DNA of 64,000 bases from a virus, in IMG/VR virus record IMGVR_UViG_3300032214_000715, positions 175,164-239,163 of that record, one strand, 5' to 3'. The notes beneath the pieces are model-generated. The model saw only the letters and a list, made by a program, of their open reading frames with translations, was not told the DNA's origin and made no database searches. Position numbers and translations under genes: made by a program. This document shows positions 1 to 9,490 of this stretch, in pieces. How positions within the stretch are numbered: position 1 is the first letter of the stretch; every line of letters begins with the position of its first letter.

Positions 1-678
1 GTCAGTGATTGATACGCCTGTACCACCACTGAAGTGAGCACGAACTTCACTAGCGCTTGGGCCAGTGTAGGTGAATACGCCAGTAGCAGAGTCGTATGAG
101 AATGAACCATCACCGCCAGCATCTGTAGCGCTGAATAGACTTCTTACAGAAGATGTATCAGTTGTAGCAGCGATTGTTAATGTACCAGCTACATCATCGT
201 ATGTCTTGGTGATGTTTGAACCAGCTACGATTAAATCAGCAACACGGTCGTCTACACGCTCGTTTGTGAAATATAGATTTGTTGTGCCTTCAGAAACACT
301 GTCTGTACCGAAACTAATATTTGAAGTTCCGTCAAAGCTTTCGCCGTTGATTGTACGAGCGGTTTCTAGAGCGGTTGCTGTACTAGCATTGCCGGTCAAA
401 GCACCGACAAAACTTGAAGCTGATACTGTGCCTAAACCAGATATTCCATTGCTGGAATCCAGAATAACTGCCTTACTAGCAGTAGCTGTGCCTGCTGTAA
501 CTTTTAGTAGGTCAGCGTAATATGCTCCGCCGACTTCAGAAATGGTAACAGCAGTTCCGTCCGTGCTACTACCGAAATATAATTTACCAGAGCCAGATGA
601 ATATGCTAACTCACCGAACGCTAGATTGGTTGGGACGGCACTCCCAGTAGAACGTTTGATTTTAATTGTTGATGCCAC
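1..678 (-). CDS. Tail-fibre-like virion protein, 3' end cut by window edge
   Basis: Open frame of 226 codons from a GTG start at 678 to the left edge with no stop, so the C-terminus is missing. An AAGGAG Shine-Dalgarno lies 6-7 nt before the GTG. The N-terminus (IKIKRSTGS, then GELAYSSGSGKLYFG) has the pattern of the Mtd_N-type domain common at the start of phage fibre proteins. It is followed by Gly/Thr/Ser-rich repeats such as YFTNERVDDRV and LFSATDAGGDGSFSYDSATG. The first 80 or so residues and the repeat near position 1-140 closely match the next gene (807-2633) in protein and DNA, so the two are tandem paralogues. A late-promoter element (736-743) and an 8-bp hairpin (699-716) lie upstream. 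Exact virion location is inferred only. Confidence 0.8.
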   Translation of the reverse strand, partial: MASTIKIKRSTGSAVPTNLAFGELAYSSGSGKLYFGSSTDGTAVTISEVGGAYYADLLKVTAGTATASKAVILDSSNGISGLGTVSASSFVGALTGNASTATALETARTINGESFDGTSNISFGTDSVSEGTTNLYFTNERVDDRVADLIVAGSNITKTYDDVAGTLTIAATTDTSSVRSLFSATDAGGDGSFSYDSATGVFTYTGPSASEVRAHFSGGTGVSITD

Positions 679-698
679 GAATAATCTCCTTAATTTAG

Positions 699-716
699 TC
701 TAGCAAAGTTGCTAGA
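699..716 (-). other. 5'-leader hairpin of the fibre gene at 1-678
   Basis: TCTAGCAA (699-706) and TTGCTAGA (709-716) form a perfect 8-bp stem with a 2-nt centre. It lies between the late-promoter element and the Shine-Dalgarno of the downstream gene. It has no U-run, so it is more likely an RNA-stability element than a terminator. Confidence 0.45.
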
Positions 717-735
717 TAGTCTATAGTCCTAGATA

Positions 736-743
736 TATTTATC
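736..743 (-). promoter_or_regulatory. Late-promoter element GATAAATA
   Basis: GATAAATA on the minus strand, one base from the T4 late consensus TATAAATA. It lies between the terminator of the preceding unit and the GTG start at 678. The same octamer, with a variable first base, precedes most virion genes here. Confidence 0.6.
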
Positions 744-756
744 CAATCAAGAAAAA

Positions 757-784
757 AGAGAGAATTAATTTCTTAATTCTCTCT
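757..784 (-). terminator. Rho-independent terminator after fibre gene 807-2633
   Basis: A 12-bp stem (AGAGAGAATTAA and its complement) with a GAAA tetraloop on the minus-strand RNA, followed by six U. It ends 23 nt past the stop codon of the fibre gene and separates it from its downstream paralogue. Confidence 0.85.
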
Positions 785-806
785 CGTTCTATTCACTCAC
801 GAGTGA

Positions 807-2633
807 TTAGTATGTACCGCCATCTAGTAGATCAGGATCGATAGATACTACGCCGTCAACTACGTCAAAGTGATTTGCGTTGTAGCTGGCAACACCCTTT
901 GTACCTGTGTCGGTTGCTACGGCAACACTTACGGTTACTTCGTTAGCAGTAACGGCAGTGCTGATAGCGCCTGTTCCGGAAATCGCTAGAGACTCGCCTA
1001 GAGCAACAGCGTCAGAACCAGAACCACCAGTTAGAGTGATTGAACTGTTAGCTAGCTTAGCGTTGGTAACAGCACCGTCAGCGATCTTGGCAGTTGTAAC
1101 TGCGTCAGCAGCGATCTTGGCTTCTGTTACAGCGGCAGCAGCTAGTTCAGCAGTGTCAACTCCAGCAGCCTTGATGGCTACGGCGCCAGCGGTTACAGCG
1201 AAATTGCCAGAAGCGAAGCTAGCAACACCCTGAACGGTGTCAGAAGCTACATCAACACTTACGGTTACTGTGTTAGCAGTAACGGCAGCACTGATAGCGC
1301 CAGAACCAGCGAATGTTAGAGTTTCAGTAGCTAAGTCTACTGTGTCTGTGCCACTGTCACCAGCGATATCTAGTGAGGTGGTGATAGAAGCGGTTGTAAC
1401 TGATGTTACACGACCCTTAGCGTCAACTGTTACTACTGGAATTTCTGAAGAAGAACCGTAGGCACCAGCTGTTACGCCAGAGTTTGCTAGTGTTAGAACT
1501 AGGTCAACGTTACCTGTGCCATCAAATGATACGGCAGAAGCAGTAGCATCGCCGCTAGCACTGAAGTCACGAGCTGTTTCTAGAGCAGTTGCTGTGTCAG
1601 CGTTACCAGTTAGATCACCAGTTACGTTAGCTTCTACTTGCTTGTTGAATACCCACTTGTCGCCAGCTGAAGCGTATGTCAATGTGGCTGAAGCACCAGC
1701 TACTGTTAGACCAGCGCCGTTAGCTTGAGCAGCAGTGGTAGCGTCTTTAGCTAGAGTGAGGTTGATGTCACTGATAGCAACAGCAGTTGAGTTAACTGTT
1801 GTGGTTGTACCCTGTACAGTTAGGTCGCCTGTGATTACAGCGTTACCAGTTACGGTTACGTTGGTAGCGGTGATGTCGTCAGAACTTAGTGTTCCGTCAA
1901 CTGTTACGTTGTTGAATGTAACGTTGTCGGTTGTACCAACAGCCTGACCGATGGAAACTTGACCGTCGGTGATTGATACGCCTGTACCAGCACTGAAGTG
2001 AGCGCGAACTTCACTAGCGCTTGGGCCGGTGTAAGTTAGAACGCCAGTTACGTTGTCGTAAGATAGTGAGCCGTCACCGCCAGCGTCTGTTACGCTGATT
2101 GAATCACGAGCGCGAGTTTCTGTGAAGTATAGATTGGTAGAGCCTTCAGCGATGTCGTCTGTGGTTAGATCAGCAGCGATGTCGCCTGTGTCTAAAGAGA
2201 AAACGCCAGTAGCGCTGTCGTATGTTAGAGCACCTGATGGATCGCTAGCACTTACTGAACCACGAGCACGAGCTTGTGTGAAGTATTGATTGGTTGCGCC
2301 TTCTGCTAGAGCATCGGTGTCATGATTGCTGATGTCACTAACTTGACCAGTTAGATCGCCAACGAACTCGGTAGCAGTAACAGTGGCTAGATTGCCAATA
2401 TTACGACTAGCGTCAACGACAAGAGACTTGCTGGCAGCAGCAGTACCTGGGGTAGCTGTTAGTAGATCAGCATAGTAAGCGCCACCGACTTCGGTGATGT
2501 TTACGGTAGTACCGTTTGTGCTACTACCAAAATATAGCTTGCCTGAGCCAGATGAATATGCTAACTCACCAAAAGCTAGATTGGTTGGGGCTGCTGAGCC
2601 CGTTGAACGTTTGATTTTGATTGTATTTGCCAC
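807..2633 (-). CDS. Tail-fibre-like virion protein with Mtd_N-type N-terminus (608 aa)
   Basis: GTG start at 2633 with an AGGAG Shine-Dalgarno 8 nt upstream. Residues 1-50 carry an Mtd_N-like motif (IKIKRSTGS...GELAYSSGSGKLYFG). Residues about 100-220 hold two related repeats (NQYFTQARARGSV, NLYFTETRARDSI, each followed by LTYDSATG/LSYDNVTG). The middle is a low-complexity beta-rich stretch (VTVDGTLSSDDI, ITGDLTVQGTT) typical of trimeric fibre shafts. The C-terminus ends in LDGGTY, like the DGGAF ending of the neighbour at 2748. It sits in its own unit, with a perfect TATAAATA late element at 2703-2710 and a terminator at 757-784. It is a paralogue of the partial gene at 1-678. Role: virion surface fibre, inferred from family features; which fibre is unknown. 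Confidence 0.85.
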   Translation of the reverse strand: MANTIKIKRSTGSAAPTNLAFGELAYSSGSGKLYFGSSTNGTTVNITEVGGAYYADLLTATPGTAAASKSLVVDASRNIGNLATVTATEFVGDLTGQVSDISNHDTDALAEGATNQYFTQARARGSVSASDPSGALTYDSATGVFSLDTGDIAADLTTDDIAEGSTNLYFTETRARDSISVTDAGGDGSLSYDNVTGVLTYTGPSASEVRAHFSAGTGVSITDGQVSIGQAVGTTDNVTFNNVTVDGTLSSDDITATNVTVTGNAVITGDLTVQGTTTTVNSTAVAISDINLTLAKDATTAAQANGAGLTVAGASATLTYASAGDKWVFNKQVEANVTGDLTGNADTATALETARDFSASGDATASAVSFDGTGNVDLVLTLANSGVTAGAYGSSSEIPVVTVDAKGRVTSVTTASITTSLDIAGDSGTDTVDLATETLTFAGSGAISAAVTANTVTVSVDVASDTVQGVASFASGNFAVTAGAVAIKAAGVDTAELAAAAVTEAKIAADAVTTAKIADGAVTNAKLANSSITLTGGSGSDAVALGESLAISGTGAISTAVTANEVTVSVAVATDTGTKGVASYNANHFDVVDGVVSIDPDLLDGGTY

Positions 2634-2672
2634 TTTGTTTTTCTCCTAGGTTAAAGTGTATTATGTATCTTA

Positions 2673-2699
2673 GTATGGGTACTACGAAAGTACTCATAC
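2673..2699 (-). other. 5'-leader hairpin of fibre gene 807-2633
   Basis: An 11-bp stem with one mismatch (GTATGGGTACT at 2673-2683 pairing with AGTACTCATAC at 2689-2699) lies directly after the late promoter at 2703-2710 and before the Shine-Dalgarno. The neighbouring paralogue also has a leader hairpin at the equivalent place. Confidence 0.45.
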
Positions 2700-2702
2700 A
2701 TA

Positions 2703-2710
2703 TATTTATA
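2703..2710 (-). promoter_or_regulatory. Late promoter TATAAATA
   Basis: Perfect T4-type late element TATAAATA on the minus strand, 69 nt before the GTG start of the 608-aa fibre protein. Confidence 0.75.
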
Positions 2711-2747
2711 CAAGACGTTTATTTTTTGAATAAAAACTTGTATTTCC

Positions 2748-3209
2748 TTAAAATGCGCCGCCGTCTAACTCAGAAGACGCATCCCATTTTCCAGTAACAC
2801 TATTGTACTTCAATAGTGCGTCCTGAGCAATTGGGTCGGCGGCATTTACATCTCCTATGTCTGATAATTTATCAATCTTTGCGCTGACGGTAAATTTAGT
2901 CCAATTTTCTTCCGCATTTGGCATTTCACCCGTGATGGAATCACGACTTTGCCCTGAAAGAAGAGAGTATTTATAGTATGAATCACCAGTTCTGGTGAAC
3001 CCGCCCGCAGTGTATTCAGTTTTTACATAGACCAACATACCCTCAGTTAATCGTTGACCTGTGATATTGGTTAATCTATTTCCAAATGATCCAGTGACGC
3101 TTTGTAACGAGCCACGAATTTCCGTATCCAGTACGATTGGATGATTGCCAGTAGGGCTCCAAGTACCAGTCCAAGTGTTTCTTGTTAAACCATCGTAATT
3201 TGTGCTCAT
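2748..3209 (-). CDS. Small virion/fibre-associated protein, function unknown (153 aa)
   Basis: The ATG at 3209 overlaps the stop of the upstream 1066-aa fibre gene (ATGA), implying translational coupling. The protein has no domain I recognise. It is Gly/Ser/Thr-rich, includes GSLQSVTGSFGNRLTNITG, and ends SELDGGAF. That resembles the C-terminus of other fibre proteins in this cluster (LDGGTY, INGGSFG). The segment LSDIGDVNAADPIAQDALLK near residue 115 resembles a fibre repeat (LSDIGDV...). Probably a short fibre or fibre-tip component, by position and composition only. Confidence 0.7.
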   Translation of the reverse strand: MSTNYDGLTRNTWTGTWSPTGNHPIVLDTEIRGSLQSVTGSFGNRLTNITGQRLTEGMLVYVKTEYTAGGFTRTGDSYYKYSLLSGQSRDSITGEMPNAEENWTKFTVSAKIDKLSDIGDVNAADPIAQDALLKYNSVTGKWDASSELDGGAF

Positions 3210-6200
3210 GATATACTCACATATGTTGTTCCAGGCTGTAAGGTTATTCCATACAGCGTGTATCCTTCAGCAACATATCCTGCTGGCGGCGTAGTTGGTT
3301 GTAAACTAACAGTGTTTCCAGTTGTCACGCTTACATCAGATAACAACGACGATGTTGGACCAGTTTTGAATGATGTTGGCTGACTAGCACTAGTGCGAAC
3401 GGCGAACCAAAATGCTCTTGGAGTGCTTTCAGTATTGTTTACATTCCCGGCAAATACTTTAACTTGACTTCCAAGCGCGGTGACTCCCGCGGCAAAAGCA
3501 GTTTCGTTTACTATGTTAGAAGCTGTTGGTGGAACACTTGTAGCTGTAGTAAATAGCCAGAAACTAGGGTATGTAAATGTAGCACTGGCGCTAGCGGTAG
3601 TAGCACTTAGATTTGCCGTGTACGAAGTTCCAGTGACGCTTGCTGGTCGTGTAAATGTGGTAGAAACACTTACAGTTCTTGTTGTCGCCGTGTTATTTTT
3701 GTGTATAGGATCAGTAAATGTAAATGTTCCACTTGCTGTAGCACTACTTGTAGTACCACCCACTGCTGTAACACTATTAGCATAATTTGAAGTACTTGAC
3801 ATTCCAGTTACAGTAACTGTATATGCCACTGAATTGTAACTCTGTAAGAATGTGTTGCCAGTTAAACTGGAAAGTGCTACTCCAAGAGTAGGTGTCGCCC
3901 AGTTTACTGATATACTAGCCGTAGAGGTCATGTACTCAGCGGTACTAGTTCCATTATAGAAATTGAATGCTATTGTCCCAGCGGCATTTCCACCTGCTAT
4001 TGTAGTACTTGTTGGTCTGATAAATGAATCGGCGTCTGTAGTAAACGTCTGAGTCCAATCTACAGTTCCTGCTGGAGTGGCAGATTGTACTCCAGCACTA
4101 AATGTATTCAATGCGCTTATTGAACCGCTTGTAGCAGTTATACTTCTAACGGCGGAAATATATTGATCAGTAATGTCATCTGGATTTACAACACTTACAG
4201 CAAATGATGTAATTGGTTGATCCCAGCTTGGAGATGCGGGAGATATAGTAGCACTGATTGTTGGTGTAAATGTGGCCAGTGTTAAACGAAGCTTGTTTCC
4301 AAAGAATTCAGCCACGCGAACTGGTGATGTGGACCCATTCTCTTGGTATCCAGTAAGAGTTCTATAAGAGCCACTAGTAGTAAATACCAGCGGGCCAGAT
4401 TGCTCAGATATACTAGTCCAACTAACATTTCCAGCACCGTCTGTACTCAATACTTGTCCACTGGTTCCTCCACCAATGCTTATATTGTCTGTGCTTTCAA
4501 ATGCTACTTTATCGGCAGTGGCAGTTACACCAGAAACGCCGGCAAAAGACCCATTGTTGTTATATTGTAGCTGCCCGTCAGTTCCACCAGGAATTCCAGC
4601 CGCGTCATCAACTGGAATCCACTTATCCATTACTGAGTTATAACCCAGTAACTGTCCATCGGTTGGTGGAACTGTAGTCAAGTCAACATTAACTAAATCA
4701 TCAAGACTTCCAGTTGTAGCTACTGTGGCAAAATCTGGCTTGTCGGTGATGTTATTCCACGTTAGTGAAGTTGTTGTAATGTATCCAGCGGCGTTCCCAA
4801 AGATACCAACATCTGGAACGGTGCCGTTAAGATTTTCCCAAGTGAAGTTTGATTGAGTTACATACTGCGCGTCGTTCGTGAATTCACTTACGTTTGTTGG
4901 GCGATTAATTACGTTTTCCCACGTTATATCAGTTTTTAACGCATAATTTATATCGTTTTGAAAGTAACTAAGACCAGTTGGAGTACCGCTAATAGAACTC
5001 CATGCTAATTCTGAAAATTTTACAAATCCAACATCATTTGTAAAGTCACTTACTTTAGTTGGAGCATTAGTCAAGTCTGTGTAGTTTCCACCGAATGGAG
5101 CTGCTACACTTATAGTTCCATCCTCGGCGACTGTAACGTTATCACCTATCTTAACTCCACCCAAAATAGTGCTAGTTGCTACCGCTATTGGGGTAGTATT
5201 TGACCAAGATACGTCACTACCGTCAGTAATTAAAACTTTGTTTGCGTTTCCGTTCTGACTTGGTAATAGCGCTGCTCGTGCTGCCGCTGGGGTTTCTGCT
5301 CCTGTGCCGCCGCTCTCTACTGGTAGTACGCCGCTAAATCCAACTGTTATGTTTCCAGTTGATCCAGTAATTGATATGTTTTGTCCAGCAGTAGCAGATA
5401 AAACTCCGGTATTGCTGATAGTATTTTCTACTATACTGATTCCGTTGCCAGCAATGTAGTTACCTACGGATCCAAACTGAGACCACTCTATAGCACTTGT
5501 TCCCAGAGATATAGTTCCGGGAGTAATCATAATCCATTGAGTGCCAGCTAATGTAGTTCCATTCTGTATAAATGTGAAATCACCAGCAGACACTTCACCA
5601 GCAAAGCTGTTATCAAAATCAGTGGCTCGCATCAGTACCCAATTTGGGTTATTAGCTGATAGCACATATATGCCGTTTTGTTTCTTGTCGGTTTGATTCT
5701 TAAGTAAGATTCTATCGCCAACTATTAATGTGTGACCATCTAGTTGTGTAAGTTGTCCTACGCCAGTTAGGGTTGCTCCTATACCGTTTGATCCATTGTT
5801 ATAAGTTCCGTTTAGATTAGCGGTAGAAGCAACCGCACAAGCAAGGTGTACGTTAAGACCACTAGCTAAATTATCTACGTATTGTTTTGTGGCAGCATCT
5901 AACGCACTTACTGGGTCCGCGTGTAGCGTTAGTGTGCCCTGCATAGTGTCGCCGGCTCGATTTACAGGAGTATATCCAAGACCACTGATTACATCAGACC
6001 CGCTGAACGCTTTCCAAACTATATTAGTTCCATCAGTTGATAGTACTCGACCAGAAAATGATGCCTGCGACGGCAATAAATTATTAATAGCATCAGTTGG
6101 ATTACTTGCCCCAGTACCGCCGTTAAATACTCCTAAAGTTCCGCCTACTGTAAATGTGCCAGAAGTCGTTATTGGGTTTCCGTCTCCAGTAGTAAAGGTT

Positions 6201-6406
6201 AGTCCGGTACCACCCGGATCAATATTTACAGACTTTACCGAACCAAAATCAGGGTTAGCGTTAAAATATTTAATAGTAGAGGTGCCGTCTTTATAAAACA
6301 GACGACCGTCAGCATAGTTAATCGCAATTTCACCAAACGATAAGTCAGATATTAATGGACTTGTTCCAGTCGTACCCGAATTTTTAATAATAATCGTTGT
6401 TGCCAT
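3206..6406 (-). CDS. Large tail fibre protein (1066 aa)
   Basis: ATG start with an AAGGA Shine-Dalgarno. The N-terminus (MATTIIIKNSG, then FGEIAINYADGRLFYKDG) is Mtd_N-like. Residues about 150-340 hold the common fibre module GDTMQGTLTLHADP, AATKQYVDN, then GDRILLKNQT and QNGIYVL. The same module occurs in the fibre at 9491-12667. Further on are repeats of the type FTNDVGFV / WENV / WNNITDKPDF and STDGAGNVSW. The last 380 residues are Ser/Thr-rich and look like tandem Ig-like beta domains (SATISPASPSWDQPITSFAVSV). It is the first gene of a pair with 2748-3209. Likely a long or side tail fibre; receptor specificity is not predictable. Confidence 0.85.
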   Translation of the reverse strand: MATTIIIKNSGTTGTSPLISDLSFGEIAINYADGRLFYKDGTSTIKYFNANPDFGSVKSVNIDPGGTGLTFTTGDGNPITTSGTFTVGGTLGVFNGGTGASNPTDAINNLLPSQASFSGRVLSTDGTNIVWKAFSGSDVISGLGYTPVNRAGDTMQGTLTLHADPVSALDAATKQYVDNLASGLNVHLACAVASTANLNGTYNNGSNGIGATLTGVGQLTQLDGHTLIVGDRILLKNQTDKKQNGIYVLSANNPNWVLMRATDFDNSFAGEVSAGDFTFIQNGTTLAGTQWIMITPGTISLGTSAIEWSQFGSVGNYIAGNGISIVENTISNTGVLSATAGQNISITGSTGNITVGFSGVLPVESGGTGAETPAAARAALLPSQNGNANKVLITDGSDVSWSNTTPIAVATSTILGGVKIGDNVTVAEDGTISVAAPFGGNYTDLTNAPTKVSDFTNDVGFVKFSELAWSSISGTPTGLSYFQNDINYALKTDITWENVINRPTNVSEFTNDAQYVTQSNFTWENLNGTVPDVGIFGNAAGYITTTSLTWNNITDKPDFATVATTGSLDDLVNVDLTTVPPTDGQLLGYNSVMDKWIPVDDAAGIPGGTDGQLQYNNNGSFAGVSGVTATADKVAFESTDNISIGGGTSGQVLSTDGAGNVSWTSISEQSGPLVFTTSGSYRTLTGYQENGSTSPVRVAEFFGNKLRLTLATFTPTISATISPASPSWDQPITSFAVSVVNPDDITDQYISAVRSITATSGSISALNTFSAGVQSATPAGTVDWTQTFTTDADSFIRPTSTTIAGGNAAGTIAFNFYNGTSTAEYMTSTASISVNWATPTLGVALSSLTGNTFLQSYNSVAYTVTVTGMSSTSNYANSVTAVGGTTSSATASGTFTFTDPIHKNNTATTRTVSVSTTFTRPASVTGTSYTANLSATTASASATFTYPSFWLFTTATSVPPTASNIVNETAFAAGVTALGSQVKVFAGNVNNTESTPRAFWFAVRTSASQPTSFKTGPTSSLLSDVSVTTGNTVSLQPTTPPAGYVAEGYTLYGITLQPGTTYVSIS

Positions 6407-6420
6407 TTATTTTTCCTTGT

Positions 6421-7389
6421 TTAACCGAAACTTCCGCCGTTTATTATGCCTACTAAATTGTCAACGTAATACTTGTTAACTAGATCGTTATCAGCTAGAC
6501 CTTGTGAGTACAGTTGAGCAGTGGGGCCTTGTACTGTAACTTTATTAGCATTATTGTTGGGTAGTATCATTGTAGTGTCTCCTGACTGAGACTCCAAAAA
6601 TAAATTAGATGTTCTGGCGCGCAGTGTTAGAGTTTCACCTGAATTAGTCTGTATTACTGAATTTCCAGTTCCAGTTACAACTACACTTCCACTTCCATTT
6701 GGTAACAACACTAGATCAGAATTAGTTGCCGTGGCAGAAATACTTGAGTTGGCACCGTTTATTACAACTGGATAAGCTGATCCAACGCTCAGTGTGCTTT
6801 GTGTGTTATCAAAACTAAGTTTATCCGATTGAGCTACTGCGTCTGTGCCGTTTCCGTACAGTATTTGATTTGGCATTAACTCAGTGAGTCCAGTACCGCC
6901 GCTACTTACTGGTACTGTATCAAGTGATATAGTAAGCGTGTCGCCGTTTAACTCAACCGTAATCGGGCTATCGCCAGTAGTAGTTACTGTTTTTCCAACA
7001 ACCTTCCAGGCAGCTCCGTCATAGTATTCCGCTACAGGGCTGGATCCGCTAGTGTTAATTCTCAACATTCCAACTGTCGGGGACTCTGGTCGTTCTTCAG
7101 TAGTACCAACTGGTATACTTACGGCTGAGGTTCCATCAAATTTAACGACACCCTGTTGTTGTAAACTAACTGTAGTTCCAGCAAAGCTTAATTTCCCAGT
7201 GTCGGAAGATATATTTACGTCGGTGTCTAATGCGGTAATAGACGAAGCCACCATTGGAATATGGGTGGATTCGTTTGTTGCTCTTACGCTAAAGGAATTA
7301 GTAATTACATCGTAATAAACTACGCCGCCATTTTTCCCGTACTGTACCGAGTTTGATGTTCCTGCTAATCCGTAATTTTTTGTAACCAT
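6421..7389 (-). CDS. Tail-fibre-like virion protein (322 aa)
   Basis: ATG at 7389 with AGGA upstream and a perfect TATAAATA late element at 7409-7416. The N-terminus (GLAGTSNSVQYGKNGGVVYYD) is an Mtd_N-like variant. Residues about 97-130 carry GTTEERPESPTVGMLRINT...AEYYDGAAWKVV, a motif widespread in phage fibres and receptor-binding proteins. A GGTGLTELMPNQILYGNGTD repeat follows, and the C-terminus has NDLVNKYYVDN and ends NGGSFG. Role as a fibre or baseplate attachment is inferred from these motifs and from its place between other fibres. Confidence 0.8.
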   Translation of the reverse strand: MVTKNYGLAGTSNSVQYGKNGGVVYYDVITNSFSVRATNESTHIPMVASSITALDTDVNISSDTGKLSFAGTTVSLQQQGVVKFDGTSAVSIPVGTTEERPESPTVGMLRINTSGSSPVAEYYDGAAWKVVGKTVTTTGDSPITVELNGDTLTISLDTVPVSSGGTGLTELMPNQILYGNGTDAVAQSDKLSFDNTQSTLSVGSAYPVVINGANSSISATATNSDLVLLPNGSGSVVVTGTGNSVIQTNSGETLTLRARTSNLFLESQSGDTTMILPNNNANKVTVQGPTAQLYSQGLADNDLVNKYYVDNLVGIINGGSFG

Positions 7390-7408
7390 ATTTAATTCCT
7401 AACTTAAA

Positions 7409-7416
7409 TATTTATA
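7409..7416 (-). promoter_or_regulatory. Late promoter TATAAATA
   Basis: Perfect TATAAATA on the minus strand, 19 nt before the ATG at 7389. The expected start site leaves a leader of roughly 13 nt containing AGGA. Confidence 0.75.
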
Positions 7417-7428
7417 TCACGATCATCA

Positions 7429-9471
7429 TCAAACATATGTGATGATTATAGTGGCCGCACCTTGAGTTGATCCACCATCATTAAAAGTACCAGTTACTGT
7501 TACATCTCCATCAACATTAACTCCTGGTGTGCCACCAACTCCAAATTTAAGCCCAGTATCAGCGGTGTATATACCAACGGCATTTAAGTTGTTTAGATTT
7601 ATCGCCATTAGTCCATTGATGGAAGTCACTGGAGTTTCTGAATTATTGATTAAGTAACCAAGCGCAAGTGTGGCCAATCCGTTAAATGGAACAGACACAT
7701 TTACTGCTACCGATGCTATTCTGCGACCAGTTGTTAGTGTTCCAATATTAAATTCAAGCGGAGAATTATTGGTTAATGTGTAGGATAGTGTCTTGCTGTC
7801 TACACTTGCTGAACTTTGTCTAGCAATTAAGACCCAATCAGATCCGTCCCACAACCAATTACTCCATTGATTTACATAATTATTATTTCCATCATTGCTG
7901 TCAATTACATAGGCTTGATCTCCTATTAATGGAGTAAGTGAGTCTCTGAAGGCCAAGTCAGTTACTACCATTGCGCCTGCTTGACGCACTCCGCCCTGTA
8001 TATAAAGACCAGCGGCCTTTGTTCCATTTTCAACACTTACTAAACCAAAGTCTAGAGTGACACTTCCCTGTACATCTAAGAAATTAATTGCTCTGGCATC
8101 AATGGCAGTAAATTTGACAATATTCTGTGTAGATGCTGAAGTACTTAACGAGATACCAGATCCTGAGTTTGGTCCAGCAAAGGGAACACCATTGGTATCA
8201 CTGTTAACATTACTAATAGTAATTATTCCGCCGCTGTCATTAATAATTTTCAATCCTGTTCCAGAGTTTATTACCTCGGCAGATATATTGGGTATGTTCG
8301 CATTGTTAATATCCTTTGCCATTTGCGTTGGTAGTGAGTAATCTTCGTATCCAGGAACAGATGATCTGCTAGAAAACGTCACCAATACTCCATTTATGCT
8401 GGCGCTGACCGGATTAGAGGCGGCGAATAGCGCAGGCTCACCATAGATTGTTGATATATTAGATGATATCGTTTGCGCCGATGATGGACTTAAACTTAGC
8501 TCCGCATTTACTCCAGTGTCTTCAGTCGCCGAGTTAATAGCAGATACTAAATCCTCTGCGGACCCAGTTCCACCAACAGTGATATTTACTGAATTCAGAG
8601 AAATTATACTTCCAGAAGTTGTCGGGCCAGTAGAAGTCCCAGACACCTTAGATACGGTCTGATTTCTTAATTTAATGTAGATAGGAGACCCGGCTGAATC
8701 CAACGATAGTTCCCCTGGAACATCAGTTGAACTGTATATTTGATCGCCTACGTCACCTGGAAGAGAGTCTAGAAAATCAACTATCTTGTTGATGGGATTT
8801 ATAGTAAACCATCCAGGGATAGCATCAGACACAGACGTTACTCGTCCAATTACAATTTTATAAAATTCATCGGCTAATACATATCTATGTGTTTCGTTAT
8901 CTACGGCTATGACATCATTGATAGCAAACGTATTGTCTGCTTGATATAGTGCGTAATCGTACTGTAGATTATTGTACGTAAATCTACTAATTAAATTTTG
9001 AGTGAAGTTAGAAGAAATTCCTGATGGGGGAACTGGGTCTATTTGCGGTATTCCGTCTCCACTTAGATTAAAAATGACATATACACCGAGACTTAGACCA
9101 CCATTTCCAACTTGAGAGGTATCTCTAAAGGTATTGTATCTATAAATATCCTGAACAGTGGCAACTACGCTATTTGCTGATTTGGACTCTATGGATATTA
9201 TTTGCCACGCTTGCCCAGTAGTGGCGTTGGCAATCCACTGCCCTATAGTTACATCATATCCATTATACAATCCGGGATTTCTAGTCAGATAAGAGCTTTG
9301 ATTTTGAGATGCCACTGACATCTCAATTTTCCAGCGATATGCTTTTGCCGACGGCGCTGGAGAGCCCGTAGATGGGAAATTTAAAGGATTGTACCAGGGT
9401 AAAAACTCTGTGCCCAATACGCTAGTAACGTTAGCCTCTAATGTTTTTACGGGTTTATTTAAAAATGACAT
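7429..9471 (-). CDS. Virion structural protein, probable fibre/baseplate component (680 aa)
   Basis: ATG start, downstream of the 1058-aa fibre gene with a 19-nt gap. The first 250 residues are not fibre repeats. They look folded (PWYNPLNFPSTGSP, KAYRWKIEMSVA, GQAWQIISIESK). Later segments (LVSAINSATEDTGVNAELS, MAKDINNANIPNISAEVI, LKIINDSGG) resemble the flagellin-hook-IN-like motif of tail/flagellar beta domains. Near residue 515, RQAGAMVVTDLAFRDSL then GDQAYVIDSNDGN precedes WLWDGSDWVLIARQ, a common fibre motif. The C-terminus is beta-rich. Virion location is well supported; the exact role is unknown. Confidence 0.75.
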   Translation of the reverse strand: MSFLNKPVKTLEANVTSVLGTEFLPWYNPLNFPSTGSPAPSAKAYRWKIEMSVASQNQSSYLTRNPGLYNGYDVTIGQWIANATTGQAWQIISIESKSANSVVATVQDIYRYNTFRDTSQVGNGGLSLGVYVIFNLSGDGIPQIDPVPPSGISSNFTQNLISRFTYNNLQYDYALYQADNTFAINDVIAVDNETHRYVLADEFYKIVIGRVTSVSDAIPGWFTINPINKIVDFLDSLPGDVGDQIYSSTDVPGELSLDSAGSPIYIKLRNQTVSKVSGTSTGPTTSGSIISLNSVNITVGGTGSAEDLVSAINSATEDTGVNAELSLSPSSAQTISSNISTIYGEPALFAASNPVSASINGVLVTFSSRSSVPGYEDYSLPTQMAKDINNANIPNISAEVINSGTGLKIINDSGGIITISNVNSDTNGVPFAGPNSGSGISLSTSASTQNIVKFTAIDARAINFLDVQGSVTLDFGLVSVENGTKAAGLYIQGGVRQAGAMVVTDLAFRDSLTPLIGDQAYVIDSNDGNNNYVNQWSNWLWDGSDWVLIARQSSASVDSKTLSYTLTNNSPLEFNIGTLTTGRRIASVAVNVSVPFNGLATLALGYLINNSETPVTSINGLMAINLNNLNAVGIYTADTGLKFGVGGTPGVNVDGDVTVTGTFNDGGSTQGAATIIITYV

Positions 9472-9490
9472 TTATCTGCCCTCGGATGCG

